Positions 56,061-64,000 of a stretch of 64,000 nt of DNA are shown piece after piece. The stretch spans positions 744,001-808,000 of the forward strand of contig NZ_CP107928.1 of the NCBI RefSeq assembly GCF_036030735.1. Reading direction: 5' to 3'. Below the pieces are notes generated by a model, which saw only the letters and a program-made list of their open reading frames with translations, was not told the origin of the DNA and did no database searches. Numbering within the stretch: position 1 is the stretch's first letter; every line of letters begins with the position of its first letter. The translations under genes were made by a program, and so were the position numbers. This stretch comes from Streptomyces sp. NBC_00425. GTDB lineage: Bacteria; Actinomycetota; Actinomycetes; Streptomycetales; Streptomycetaceae.

Positions 56061-57752
56061 ATGGACGACAGAGTCGCCCGCATCCGATCCAAACTGGCTG
56101 CTGCCTGTACGGAACCCGTTCCCCGCCCACGGACCTTCGCGCGTGCGCCCGGTGGTCGACGCCTCGGCACCCCTCTCAGCGAAGAACGAGTGGTCGCCTT
56201 CGAAACAAAACACGGCGTGCGTCTCCCCCATGGCTATCGCACGTTCCTGCGCGAGGTCGGCAACGGGGGCATCGGACCCGACTACGGACTACTCCCGCTG
56301 ACCCGTTGGTCCGCTCACGACATCCCCACCGCCGGTCAGCAGCTCGGGCGGGTCTTCGCGCTGGAGCCGACGGACGCCGTCGCCGCCGATTGGGCTCAGC
56401 TCTGCGCCATGGGCAACAACTCGTACGCCGGTACCCACACCGTTGTCCATCGCGGCTGTCTGGAGATGACACTGCTGGTGATCTCGGGCCCCGCTCGAGG
56501 CCGGCTCCTCGACGCCGACCTCGGAGACCTCGCCGCACCTCCGGTCCTCCATCCCCAGCCAGACTTCCTGACCTGGTACGAGGATTGGCTCGACGCCTTG
56601 CCCGAGGGCGGGATCGTCCCCGACTTCCGCGACCAGATACACGGCAGTTCCGAGGACCTCGTCGACGTCCTGACCGCATCGGGGTCCCCCGGCGAACGAC
56701 GAGCCGCCGCCTACACCCTGGGCGGGCGTCATCCCCTTACCGGCCGCGCCCGGAACGCGCTCGTCCAAGCCCTGGCCGACGACCCCGACCGGCGAGTGAG
56801 GATGGACGCGGCGCGGACCCTGGCCGAGCTCGACGGCGATGCCGCCGAGGTGCTGGCTTCGGCGCTCAGGGATCCGGACCACTGGGTTCGACTTCGGGCC
56901 TTGGTCTACCTGCTCCAGGTCAGCAACGACGAGACCGCCTACGGGTCGACGGCCCGCGAGCTTCTGCAGGACGAGAATCCGAACGTTCGGATGGCTGCGG
57001 CAGATCTTCTCGCCCGGGCTGGATGGACGTGCCGACGACGGCGAGCACCGTCTGGCGAGCATCCTGACGCAGACGGATCCTCACGAAACCGATCCGGTCG
57101 GCGGGGGCCGGCGAGGAACCAGAAAAATGCCCAGCCCCCGCGCGGGCACGTCTGGGAAGATGCAGTCCGACCTTCAGGGGGTGGAGTGCATGGGGCTCGA
57201 CTACAGCTACGAGATCTTCACACCGGCCCAGAACGTCGCCGGCGCACTGATCGGGCTCGCCGAGCTGGCGCCGAGGACCCAGCGAGTGCCGCCCCTGACG
57301 GTCACCCTGCCTGGCGGGGACCAGATCGTCCTCCCGTTCACCTCCAACTTCAGGAGCGAACCGGTCGATTGCTCGACAAGCAGCAGGCTCGAACTCGACA
57401 CCTCCATCATGTTCGGCGTCGACGACGTGGTGCGCGAGTTCTTCGACGTCCAGGAATCGGAACTCGACGAGGTCGGAAGGATCGCGATCGGATACGTCTA
57501 CCTCACGGTCCGGTTCGCGCCCACGCTTCACCCTCGCTACGCGTCGCTGCAGTTCACCGCAGCCACATCCGGGATGAGCCGGATGTTCGAGCGGTCCGCA
57601 AGCGTCAGGGCCGTGTTCACCGGCCTCACCGCCACCAGCGGCGGAGCGTGCTGCGTGCTCGACACCGAGAGCGACACCTTCACCATATGCTGGCTGAACG
57701 GCGAGCCGATCCAGGACACGGTTCCCGGCCCCCGCTTCGCAAGCCACCGTGA
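56061..57752 (+). CDS. SMI1/KNR4-HEAT repeat protein, probably frameshifted near 57020
   Basis: Residues about 40-180 resemble the SMI1/KNR4 fold: VVAFETKHGVRLPHGYRTFL, EVGNGGIGPDYGLLPL. Then come HEAT-like repeats (VQALADDPDRRVRMDAARTL, EVLASALRDPDHWVRLRALV, NPNVRMAAADLLARAG). After about 57020 the frame turns into Arg-rich junk and reads through the next gene to 57752, which is unlikely to be real. The alternative frame continues RADDGEHRLASILTQTD, which looks like the natural end. So the true gene probably ends near 57100 after a one-base change, or this is a sequencing error. SMI1/KNR4 proteins often act as immunity proteins; no toxin is nearby. Confidence 0.68.
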   Translation: MDDRVARIRSKLAAACTEPVPRPRTFARAPGGRRLGTPLSEERVVAFETKHGVRLPHGYRTFLREVGNGGIGPDYGLLPLTRWSAHDIPTAGQQLGRVFALEPTDAVAADWAQLCAMGNNSYAGTHTVVHRGCLEMTLLVISGPARGRLLDADLGDLAAPPVLHPQPDFLTWYEDWLDALPEGGIVPDFRDQIHGSSEDLVDVLTASGSPGERRAAAYTLGGRHPLTGRARNALVQALADDPDRRVRMDAARTLAELDGDAAEVLASALRDPDHWVRLRALVYLLQVSNDETAYGSTARELLQDENPNVRMAAADLLARAGWTCRRRRAPSGEHPDADGSSRNRSGRRGPARNQKNAQPPRGHVWEDAVRPSGGGVHGARLQLRDLHTGPERRRRTDRARRAGAEDPASAAPDGHPAWRGPDRPPVHLQLQERTGRLLDKQQARTRHLHHVRRRRRGARVLRRPGIGTRRGRKDRDRIRLPHGPVRAHASPSLRVAAVHRSHIRDEPDVRAVRKRQGRVHRPHRHQRRSVLRARHRERHLHHMLAERRADPGHGSRPPLRKPP

Positions 57753-57786
57753 CCTTGTGGCAAGTTGGCCCGGTCAGGACCGGTGA
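57190..57786 (+). CDS. Protein of unknown function
   Basis: This 198-residue soluble protein starts MGLDYSYEIFTPAQNVAGAL at ATG 57190 with GGAG upstream. It has a long beta-rich body (LPGGDQIVLPFTSNF, LDTSIMFGVDDVVREFFDV, IAIGYVYLTVRF). No motif recognised. It overlaps the runaway part of the SMI1/KNR4 frame, which supports that frame being damaged. The spacing suggests one transcript with the SMI1-like gene. Confidence 0.7.
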   Translation: MGLDYSYEIFTPAQNVAGALIGLAELAPRTQRVPPLTVTLPGGDQIVLPFTSNFRSEPVDCSTSSRLELDTSIMFGVDDVVREFFDVQESELDEVGRIAIGYVYLTVRFAPTLHPRYASLQFTAATSGMSRMFERSASVRAVFTGLTATSGGACCVLDTESDTFTICWLNGEPIQDTVPGPRFASHRDLVASWPGQDR

Positions 57787-57825
57787 CGAGCTGAAGCAGG
57801 CGCACGAGCGGGCCGCAAGAGCCCG

Positions 57826-58317
57826 GTGTCGGCGCCCACACCGGCGAGGAGCCCGCTTGGCTCGGGCGCTTCGCCCGTCACCTGCGGGACGTGGAGGCCG
57901 CCGCTGCGGTGGACGAGCCGTCCCGGTGGCCGCCGTGCGACACGACCGGGATGGCGGAGCTCGGCCCGTCCGGCGGAGATCACCGACCAGCTGAGCGCTC
58001 TTGCGCGTGATCCCGAGGGGCGAACGATCATCGCGCATGACGGCGGCCGAACGGCGCTCGGTGCAGGTGCGGCGGCGAACTGCACGAGGCGGGCCGAGTG
58101 GACTGTCTGCATAGGAGATTGTGGATTCCACGCCAACGACAGGAGCGCAGCCGGCGGTGCATGGTTGTGGTCGCCGCGAAATGGCACACTGACGACGGTG
58201 CAAGTAGCTCTCTTCCAGAGCAGGTTGCCAGAGGACGCCGAACGGCACATCGAGTTCGTCCCGGCAGTTCTTGCCCAGCTGCACCCGCCCGACCCGATCT
58301 ACCGAAGAGAGACATGA
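57826..58317 (+). pseudogene. Probably frameshifted gene of unknown function
   Basis: The ORF from 57826 is Arg/Pro/Ser-rich at first, like a shadow, and protein-like only after about 57970 (ITDQLSALARDPEGRTIIAH, CIGDCGFHANDRSAAGGAWL, to LAQLHPPDPIYRRET). A different frame before that point reads HTGEEPAWLGRFARHLRDVE, which looks like a better N-terminal half, and ends at a stop near 58010. The two halves suggest one gene broken by a frameshift around 57970. Its stop overlaps the ATG of the next damaged ORF (ATGA). Function unknown. Confidence 0.5.
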
Positions 58318-58525
58318 CATACCGATTGGCCGGGGCACTCGTCCTGGCGGTCAGCCGGGCCGGATGGGCCGAGAACCGGCGACACCCTGGCGGTGTGCGA
58401 CAGCTCGGGCGGGTACGGGCTCCGCGGGCATCTCTGCACCCCCGACTCCAGCAGCGACCCGGGTAGACGGCGCCGTCCTCGTCAAGGTCAACGACCAGAG
58501 CAACGAAGGCGACTGCGCCACGTGA
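58314..58525 (+). pseudogene. Decayed small secreted protein gene
   Basis: Three frames join into a protein-like sequence: MTYRLAGALVLAVSRAG (signal-like start at ATG 58314), then GDTLAVCDSSGGYGLRGHLC and TPDSSSDPG in a second frame, then RVDGAVLVKVNDQSNEGDCA to a stop at 58525 in a third. This looks like a short cysteine-containing exported protein disrupted by two frameshifts. Confidence 0.5.
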
Positions 58526-58574
58526 GAATCGCAGTCGACTCCGCCTCAACTCCCGTCAAACAAGGATCCATAGG

Positions 58575-59933
58575 ATGCGTAGAAAAGGCCTGCGAGCCGC
58601 TGTGGCCACCGCCTGCTTGGCGGTGGCCACTCTGTTGGCGCCGACGAGCACTGCTGCGGCAGCCCCCGGCGACAATCCCGGTGCCCTGACCCCGATAACC
58701 TCCTCCTCGGAGCTGGCGAAGCTCCGACTGGTCGAGCACCGCGTTCCGACTGCCTCTCTCGACAACCTGGCGAACGAGATGGGCACGTCCCGCGGGGTCG
58801 ACCAAGTACTCGCCAGTGCCAACCACACGATGCGCAACGGGGCGAGCTGCTCCGCCACGGAGACCGCCGCGCTGCCGGTGAAGCCGACCGCTCAGGTCGC
58901 CTACTGCTGGGACACCGGTGACGCGGTGACCCAGGACTGGCTGCCGCAGTCCGTGACTTCTTCAGGAGACGCGGACAACGACGGCGTGTGGGGCAACAAC
59001 AAGGTCATCCTGTCCGGTTGGGGGCAGAACGGCACCACCACCACCGACCACATGGGCCGTATCGCCTTCATCGACGCCAACAACCCCAGTGCCTTCAAAT
59101 ACCGCTGGGTACTGCCGGTCGTCCCGCTCAACGGCGGCACCGACTACCGCGCCCTCAAGTCCCACATGGGCGGCATGGTCTGGTACCAGGACAAGCTGAT
59201 CGTCACGTCGTGGGAGAAGGACGACGACCAGAACGTGATGTACGTCTTCGACATGAAGCGCATCCTCCAGGCGACCGTCAACAGCTCGACAGTCGGCAAG
59301 GTGAGCGGCGGATGGTCGGCCGGAGGCTACCAGTACGTGATGCCCGCCGTCGGCTCGTACAGCCTCGCCGGCGGGAGCTGCACCTCCGCCGACGACGACT
59401 CCCTGCCGTGCTTCGGATCCATCTCGCTGGACCGCAGCAGCGTGCCGGACAGTCTGGTCGCCACCGAGTGGTTCTCCTCCGGCAGCTCGCAGCCCGCCCG
59501 TATCTGGCGGTACAACTTCGGTTCCGACCCCGGCTATCTCGCCACGGACAGCAGCAGCCGTGTGAACGCCACGCAGGCGTACGAGACGAAAGCGGTCGGA
59601 CTCCAGGGAGTGCTGTCACACAGCGCCACCAGCGGCGGCACACCGAACTTCTACCTCGACGACGCGCGCGGTGGTGTCGGCCAGCACGGCATCCTGTGGC
59701 GGCAGAACGCCAGCGGAGCCAAGGCGGCCGCCAACTGCGGGCAGGACATCACGTATGCCTGCTGGGGCCAGCACACCGAGAGCATGTCCTACTGGTGGAG
59801 TACGGGTCAGGTATGGACACTCACCGAATGGGCGGCAGACAGCTCGGGACACTGGTCCGGCACCGATTCGGCGATTCCACAGCGCGTACTGTTCTCCGTG
59901 CCACTCTCTTCGATAGACGCATCCCTCAGCTGA
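58575..59933 (+). CDS. Secreted protein, possible beta-propeller
   Basis: This 452-residue protein has a signal peptide (MRRKGLRAAVATACLAVATL, cleavage near TAAAAPG). The mature part has scattered repeats with Asp/Gly turns and Trp (DHMGRIAFIDANNPSAFKYR, KSHMGGMVWYQDKLIVTSWE, QNVMYVFDMKRILQATV), which look beta-propeller-like. No catalytic motif recognised. ATG 58575 has AAGGA about 8 bp upstream. It is followed by a hairpin at 59946. Role unknown, presumably extracellular. Confidence 0.82.
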   Translation: MRRKGLRAAVATACLAVATLLAPTSTAAAAPGDNPGALTPITSSSELAKLRLVEHRVPTASLDNLANEMGTSRGVDQVLASANHTMRNGASCSATETAALPVKPTAQVAYCWDTGDAVTQDWLPQSVTSSGDADNDGVWGNNKVILSGWGQNGTTTTDHMGRIAFIDANNPSAFKYRWVLPVVPLNGGTDYRALKSHMGGMVWYQDKLIVTSWEKDDDQNVMYVFDMKRILQATVNSSTVGKVSGGWSAGGYQYVMPAVGSYSLAGGSCTSADDDSLPCFGSISLDRSSVPDSLVATEWFSSGSSQPARIWRYNFGSDPGYLATDSSSRVNATQAYETKAVGLQGVLSHSATSGGTPNFYLDDARGGVGQHGILWRQNASGAKAAANCGQDITYACWGQHTESMSYWWSTGQVWTLTEWAADSSGHWSGTDSAIPQRVLFSVPLSSIDASLS

Positions 59934-59945
59934 CAGTGAATGCAC

Positions 59946-59966
59946 CCCGTGCACCCGGTGCACGGG
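59946..59966 (+). terminator. Hairpin after the secreted propeller-like gene
   Basis: CCCGTGCACC (59946-59955) and GGTGCACGGG (59957-59966) are perfect inverted arms around one base, 13 bp after the stop. As a hairpin the loop would open to 3 bases. Most likely a terminator. Confidence 0.55.
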
Positions 59967-60048
59967 TCACTTCCTCGACGCAGGTGTCGCCGAACGCCTG
60001 GTTCGACAGGGCGACGACTCGACCGTGTCGCCGCAGACGTTGATCGGT

Positions 60049-60084
60049 ACCTCAGCGGGAACCTCAGCAGGTTCCCGCTGGGGT
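60049..60084 (+). terminator. 16-bp stem-loop upstream of the radical SAM gene
   Basis: Arms 60049-60064 and 60069-60084 pair over 16 positions with one G-U and a CAGC loop. It ends 125 bp before ATG 60210. It may be a second terminator of the upstream gene or a leader element of the radical SAM operon. No T-run follows. The rest of 59967-60209 shows no gene. Confidence 0.55.
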
Positions 60085-60209
60085 CTGCGCGCGGGCGTCG
60101 CGGTCCGGCCCGCGACAGGGCGGGCGTGTCGTTGCCGGCGGATCGGATCGGAGCACCCGGAGCAGCCTGTTCCATCTACAGTGCGGCCCATGTCATCGGA
60201 GGCCCGTTC

Positions 60210-61565
60210 ATGCATCATGACGGGATGAACCATGGCGACCAGCGCTTCCACGTCATCGTGCTGTCGAACTTCGCGAAGGGATTCGACAAGTACGCGTACG
60301 CATACGGCAAGGCGGGGATTCCGGAGAGCACCTATCCCGACCGGTTCCATCTGCTGACCCGTGCGGAGTTGGGAATCGGCATAGGCAAGGCAGGACGTCT
60401 GCTGGACCGTCTGGCCATTCCGGGCGACCGGCTGCTGGTGCTGGAAACCGTGGTGGACCCTGGCAAGCTGGTGCCCAACGTGTCGACCGGCCTCGGCATG
60501 GAACTGCACGAGGCTCGCATCCGGTTGTCGGCAGTCCACGAGCTCGACCGAGCGGGCGACGAGTTCGCTCTGCGTCCGACGACCGTCGAGGACGCGATGG
60601 CGGCGTCCCTGCAGCTGCACGGATCGGCGCTGCGTCGCTACTCCGACACACGACCGCGCTCGGTGTCGATTCTGCCGGTCGCCTCCGCGTGCCAAGCCAG
60701 GTGCTCGTTCTGCTTCTCCTCGGCCTCGATCTCCAGCGACCAAGCACCGGCAAGGGTCCCGTGGGACACGGTCGCCCACTGGCTGGAGCGCGCCCGTACG
60801 GCGGGCGCCGAGCGCGCAGTGATCACCGGCGGCGGGGAACCCACGCTCATACCGTTCGACCAGCAGGTGCGACTGGTGTCCGCCTGCTCGGCGGCCTTCC
60901 CGAAGGTCGTCCTGATCACCAACGCGCACACCCTGGCGAAAGGCCCGCACACCGACCGGGCCGACCGGCTCGCAGCCCTGAACACCGCGGGTCTGAGCGT
61001 GCTGGCGGTCTCCCGGCACCATCACGACGACGCCGTCAACGAGCGGCTGATGATGCTGCGCACGCCGGTGAGCTCCGTGATCGACACCTGGCGTGTGGAA
61101 CATGACCGCTGGCCGGGGCTGCGGATGAGGCTGATCTGCGTGCTCCAGCACGGCGGCGTCGCCGACGCGGCCGCGGTCGCCGACTACCTCTCGTGGGCCG
61201 CGGCTCTCGGTGTCGAGGAGGTCTGCTTCAAAGAGCTCTACGTATCCACCAGTACGGAGTCGCTCTACTTCGACCGCACCGCCAACGTCTGGAGCCGGGA
61301 GCACCAGGTTTCGCTGTCCATCGTCACCCGGTTCGCCGAGCAGCACGGCTTCGCAGCGGAGAGCCGTCTGCCCTGGGGCGCGCCGGTCTATCACGGCAGC
61401 TGGGACGGACGGCCGATGCGGATCGCCGCGTACACCGAGCCCAGCCTGCTCTGGGAACGCACCAACGGAATCGCCCGCAGCTGGAACGTCATGGCCGACG
61501 GACGCTGCTACGCCTCCCTGGAAGACCGGGCCAGCGAGATCGTGCCGGAAGGTGCAGCGGCATGA
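60210..61565 (+). CDS. Radical SAM enzyme
   Basis: This 451-residue enzyme has the canonical CxxxCxxC cluster motif in VASACQARCSFCFSSA (about 156-163), then AVITGGGEPTLIPF, the GGE-type SAM-binding strand, and VVLITNAHTLAKG. About 140 residues precede the motif, longer than usual, with no recognisable peptide-binding RRE. A C-terminal DGRCYASLEDR cysteine is present but no SPASM triad. ATG 60210 has GGAGG at 7 bp. The stop overlaps the aminotransferase start (ATGA), so the pair is co-translated. Substrate unknown. Confidence 0.88.
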   Translation: MHHDGMNHGDQRFHVIVLSNFAKGFDKYAYAYGKAGIPESTYPDRFHLLTRAELGIGIGKAGRLLDRLAIPGDRLLVLETVVDPGKLVPNVSTGLGMELHEARIRLSAVHELDRAGDEFALRPTTVEDAMAASLQLHGSALRRYSDTRPRSVSILPVASACQARCSFCFSSASISSDQAPARVPWDTVAHWLERARTAGAERAVITGGGEPTLIPFDQQVRLVSACSAAFPKVVLITNAHTLAKGPHTDRADRLAALNTAGLSVLAVSRHHHDDAVNERLMMLRTPVSSVIDTWRVEHDRWPGLRMRLICVLQHGGVADAAAVADYLSWAAALGVEEVCFKELYVSTSTESLYFDRTANVWSREHQVSLSIVTRFAEQHGFAAESRLPWGAPVYHGSWDGRPMRIAAYTEPSLLWERTNGIARSWNVMADGRCYASLEDRASEIVPEGAAA

Positions 61566-62578
61566 GGTTCGAGGAGTTCCAGGACTTCCGGCAGCGGCAA
61601 CTCGGTGCTTCCTCGTCGCTTCTGGACGCCGCCGAGACCAACGTGTACCGGGCGCTCGCCCCGATGCGACCGGAACCGCCGACCGACATGAGTACGGTGC
61701 ACCGGTGCGATCTCGCCCGTGCCTGGCTGCGGCGCTTCGAGCTGCCGGAGGAGTGGTCCGGCCGGGCCATGGTCTGTCGAGGGGTCCGGCACGGGCTCGG
61801 TGTGGTGTTCCGTCGGCTGCACGCCGTGCAGGCGCGGTTGTGGCTGCCCAGTGACGTGTATCCGGTCTACTTCGAGCTGGCCCGCGCTGCGGGACTGGAG
61901 CCGGCGTCCTACCCGACGCTGCCGGTTCCGGCCCTGCCGGCGCCGCCGGCGGACAACCGCCCCGAATACCTGCTGATCGCCAACCCCAGCAAGCCGCTCG
62001 GCCGATACCTGTCCGATGCCGAGTGCGCCGCGGTGATGTCGTGGCTGCGGGAGTCACCGCGGCGCCGCGTGCTGATCGACAGCGTCTACGACCTGGGAGT
62101 CCCGTTCGCTGCCGGCACACGGCGATTGCTGGACACGGGTGCTGCGGTCCTCCTGCATTCGGTCACCAAGGGGTGGCTGTGGCCACGCACGTTCGGCGTG
62201 GTTCTGCTCGGGCCGGCGCAAACCGAACTGGCCGCGGCGTTCCGGGCGGAGCCGCCGACGTCGGCCCAACTGAGGCTCGCCGACCGTCTGCTGACCGAGC
62301 ACGGTGACGTGCCCCGGCAGGTCGTCGATGAACTGGCCGCACGGGCTGAGCGGCTGTTCGAGCGGCTGCCGGACGATGTGCTCGGGGCGATCCCCACGGC
62401 GAGCCGGTCTTGTCCGGGCAACTACTTCTTCCCGGTCGGCATTCCAGCGGAAACGCTCCGGCGCGAGCGCGGGGTGCTCGCGATGCCGGTCAGCGTGTTC
62501 GGGGAGAACAGCTGGTCCGGGTCCGTCCTGACCAGCCTCGCTGATGCTTTCGCCCCGACTCGGACGGGGGCACGTTGA
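61562..62578 (+). CDS. PLP-dependent aminotransferase-like protein
   Basis: This 338-residue protein resembles fold-type I class I/II aminotransferases. The PLP lysine is in LLHSVTKGWLWPRTFGVVLL (about residue 204), with LLIANPSKPLGRYLSD as the N-P-x-x-P-T/L-like segment and VLIDSVYDLG as the Asp/Tyr strand. It is shorter than most aminotransferases (about 390 residues) and has a short N-terminus, so it could be a reduced or specialised member. ATG 61562 overlaps the radical SAM stop. Together they probably make or modify one small molecule. Substrate unknown. Confidence 0.85.
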   Translation: MRFEEFQDFRQRQLGASSSLLDAAETNVYRALAPMRPEPPTDMSTVHRCDLARAWLRRFELPEEWSGRAMVCRGVRHGLGVVFRRLHAVQARLWLPSDVYPVYFELARAAGLEPASYPTLPVPALPAPPADNRPEYLLIANPSKPLGRYLSDAECAAVMSWLRESPRRRVLIDSVYDLGVPFAAGTRRLLDTGAAVLLHSVTKGWLWPRTFGVVLLGPAQTELAAAFRAEPPTSAQLRLADRLLTEHGDVPRQVVDELAARAERLFERLPDDVLGAIPTASRSCPGNYFFPVGIPAETLRRERGVLAMPVSVFGENSWSGSVLTSLADAFAPTRTGAR

Positions 62579-62650
62579 ATCGCTGAAAGACGCGGCCCTG
62601 CACGACGATGCGGACTCCGACGATCAGGAGTTCTGCGAGCCACGGCCGAC

Positions 62651-62656
62651 TACGGT
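62651..62656 (+). promoter_or_regulatory. TACGGT, -10 of a probable leaderless transcript
   Basis: TACGGT ends 6 bp before GTG 62663, and no ribosome-binding site precedes the GTG. This is the same TANNNT placement as at 54136. No convincing -35 was found. Confidence 0.45.
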
Positions 62657-62662
62657 GCAGGG

Positions 62663-63961
62663 GTGAACGCTGCGCAGATCGAGGTCATGTCCCAGGTGCG
62701 GGTCAGTAGCGGACATCCGGTCGAGCGGTTGGCCTGTCATCCGCGGCTTCCCCTGGTGGCCGGCTGGGACTCGGAGCGCCCTGGGGTGCACGTCTGGGCG
62801 CACGAGGCGAGCCGGCTGCACGAAATCGCCTCCATCGGCGCCGAGTCGCGTGCCTACGGTGATGCCTTCGGCTCGGATCGCGAGCGACGAACACCCACTG
62901 CGGCATGGCATCCCGACCTGCCACTGCTCGTCGTGGCCGACGAGGACCACGTGGTGCAGTGGACTCCTGCCGGGCTCAGCGAACCGGACGGCATTCCCGG
63001 CGCCGCCCGCTATCACAGTCTGGCATTCAGCCCTGACGGTCGGACGTTGTGGGCATCGCCGTCCTCAAGCGCTGACGCGGACAGTGCATGGGAGAGCTCC
63101 GACGTACTCGACCTCGCGTCCGCAACCGTCAGCACCGGACCGCGCTGGGACACAGGGGTGGCAGAGCATCCCGCCGGGGGGCTGGTGGCCACGCTGGCCA
63201 GCGATCAAGGCGCGACGTTCGGACTCTTCGCTCGGGTCGATCAGGATGCCGAGAACGGGTCCGCCGCGATGCGAGTCCTTCGCCGGGCGTTGATCCTCGA
63301 TGCCGACGGCTACGAGACGCCGATCTTCAGCACGGACGGACGTCATCTCGCGATCCGGGGCAACGCATACGGAAACTGCCTGCAGGTATTCGAGTTCCCC
63401 TCACTTCACAGCGTTCTGGCGACCACTCTCGGCGACCCAAGCCCCGGCTACCCATACCCGCAGGAGTGGCTCGACCAAATGCGGGCCTGGTCGCGGCACA
63501 ACATCGCGTTCGCGTCCCATGCTGCTGTGCTCTGGGTCGGAACTCCGACCGGGTCTCTGATCGAAGTCAACCTCCCAACGCTGCAGGCGGTCGAGCACGA
63601 TGTGCTCGCCGGCTCCCCGGTCACCGCGCTCGGCACCACTGCGACGGGCGAGCTCGTCGTCGCCGGCGGGACAGGCGACCTCGTACTCGTGTCCGCGCGT
63701 GTCGCCTGCGCAGAGCCCCTGGACACGGGTGCCGAGACGTCGACGGCAGCAGTTGCCGCTTTCTTGGCGGCCACCTCCGGCATCCCTGACGACGGCGACC
63801 TCGAGACGCACCTCGTCGTCACCGACGGAGCTCGTACCTGGGAGCCTGGCGATCTGAATGCGGTGACGACCGCAGCCGCAGCTGATCCCTCCTGGCTGCA
63901 GCTCGCAGCCGCCATCAACGACATGCACGTCCAGGACGAGGAACAACGCGCACCCGAATAG
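62663..63961 (+). CDS. WD40-like beta-propeller protein
   Basis: This 432-residue protein has several propeller-type blades: VERLACHPRLPLVAGWD, TAAWHPDLPLLVVADEDHVV, HSLAFSPDGRTLWASP and ETPIFSTDGRHLAIRGNAY, each with the small-residue/Asp-Gly turn of WD40-like blades. No signal peptide or catalytic motif. GTG 62663 looks leaderless. It follows the aminotransferase by 84 bp but probably has its own promoter. Function unknown, likely a binding scaffold. The last 39 bases of the window show nothing. Confidence 0.82.
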   Translation: MNAAQIEVMSQVRVSSGHPVERLACHPRLPLVAGWDSERPGVHVWAHEASRLHEIASIGAESRAYGDAFGSDRERRTPTAAWHPDLPLLVVADEDHVVQWTPAGLSEPDGIPGAARYHSLAFSPDGRTLWASPSSSADADSAWESSDVLDLASATVSTGPRWDTGVAEHPAGGLVATLASDQGATFGLFARVDQDAENGSAAMRVLRRALILDADGYETPIFSTDGRHLAIRGNAYGNCLQVFEFPSLHSVLATTLGDPSPGYPYPQEWLDQMRAWSRHNIAFASHAAVLWVGTPTGSLIEVNLPTLQAVEHDVLAGSPVTALGTTATGELVVAGGTGDLVLVSARVACAEPLDTGAETSTAAVAAFLAATSGIPDDGDLETHLVVTDGARTWEPGDLNAVTTAAAADPSWLQLAAAINDMHVQDEEQRAPE

Positions 63962-64000
63962 TCGGCGGACGCGGTCAGCGTCCTGGGAGCGGGAGTTTGA

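Noticed and set aside
58038..58549. Minus-strand ORFs overlapping the damaged genes
   Set aside because: Arg/Ser/Pro-rich, no domain, no ribosome-binding site.

Overview
The window is very GC-rich actinobacterial DNA with Streptomyces-like habits: GTG starts, ATGA/GTGA stop-start overlaps, LuxR-type regulators, secreted enzymes and many modular synthetases. It looks like an accessory chromosomal region of a Streptomyces or close relative. No rRNA, tRNA, CRISPR array or insertion sequence was recognised.

Bases 1-25,980, minus strand, hold a hybrid NRPS/PKS operon that runs off the left edge. In transcription order it contains a small secreted peptide, an MbtH-like protein, a 2648-residue NRPS (C - degenerate A - PCP - C - unusual A - three identical PCPs - epimerisation-like domain), a SyrP/TauD-type hydroxylase, a DUF6817-type protein, a two-NBD ABC exporter, a second NRPS (half C - A - PCP - C - A - PCP), and a PKS-NRPS (KS - malonyl-type AT - PCP - heterocyclisation - Cys-type A). 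Most neighbours overlap by a few bases. The predicted product is a peptide-polyketide with at least one thiazoline-type ring and possibly a hydroxylated residue.

Bases 26,374-34,150, mostly plus strand and divergent, hold a free PCP, a free A domain, and a C-A(Pro-like)-PCP-reductase protein. These make either a separate Xaa-prolinal-type aldehyde or the start and end of the same assembly line. A 115-residue protein and a TrmB/LuxR-type regulator follow. The divergent promoter region carries an 11-bp inverted repeat with 21-bp centre spacing.

Bases 34,413-38,250 hold an extra cytochrome oxidase subunit I (ctaD) with a small membrane protein, and a divergent sigma factor/membrane-partner pair. 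At 38,385-39,915 there is a decayed fatty-acyl-AMP-ligase pseudogene.

Bases 39,955-46,329 hold a PAS-LuxR regulator divergent from a tightly coupled operon: ATP-grasp ligase, a PEP-synthase-like phosphotransferase with inverted domain order, and an MFS exporter. This is the best candidate here for an undescribed small-molecule system.

Bases 46,519-53,885 are a mosaic: a secreted HAD-like protein with two palindromic operators, a hybrid-kinase tail fragment, a TIGR00027-like methyltransferase, a secreted GH5 cellulase, and a MarR/DHA2-MFS pair sharing six GATGCATC-like sites every 14-15 bp. A DUF3885 protein and a small membrane protein follow.

Bases 54,148-63,961 hold a Rieske oxygenase with a leaderless-type start, a lipoprotein, a SMI1/KNR4-HEAT protein with a probable frameshift, several unknown or decayed genes, a secreted beta-propeller-like protein, a radical SAM - PLP aminotransferase pair preceded by a 16-bp hairpin, and a second probable leaderless gene. 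I translated and compared by eye; no database search was run.
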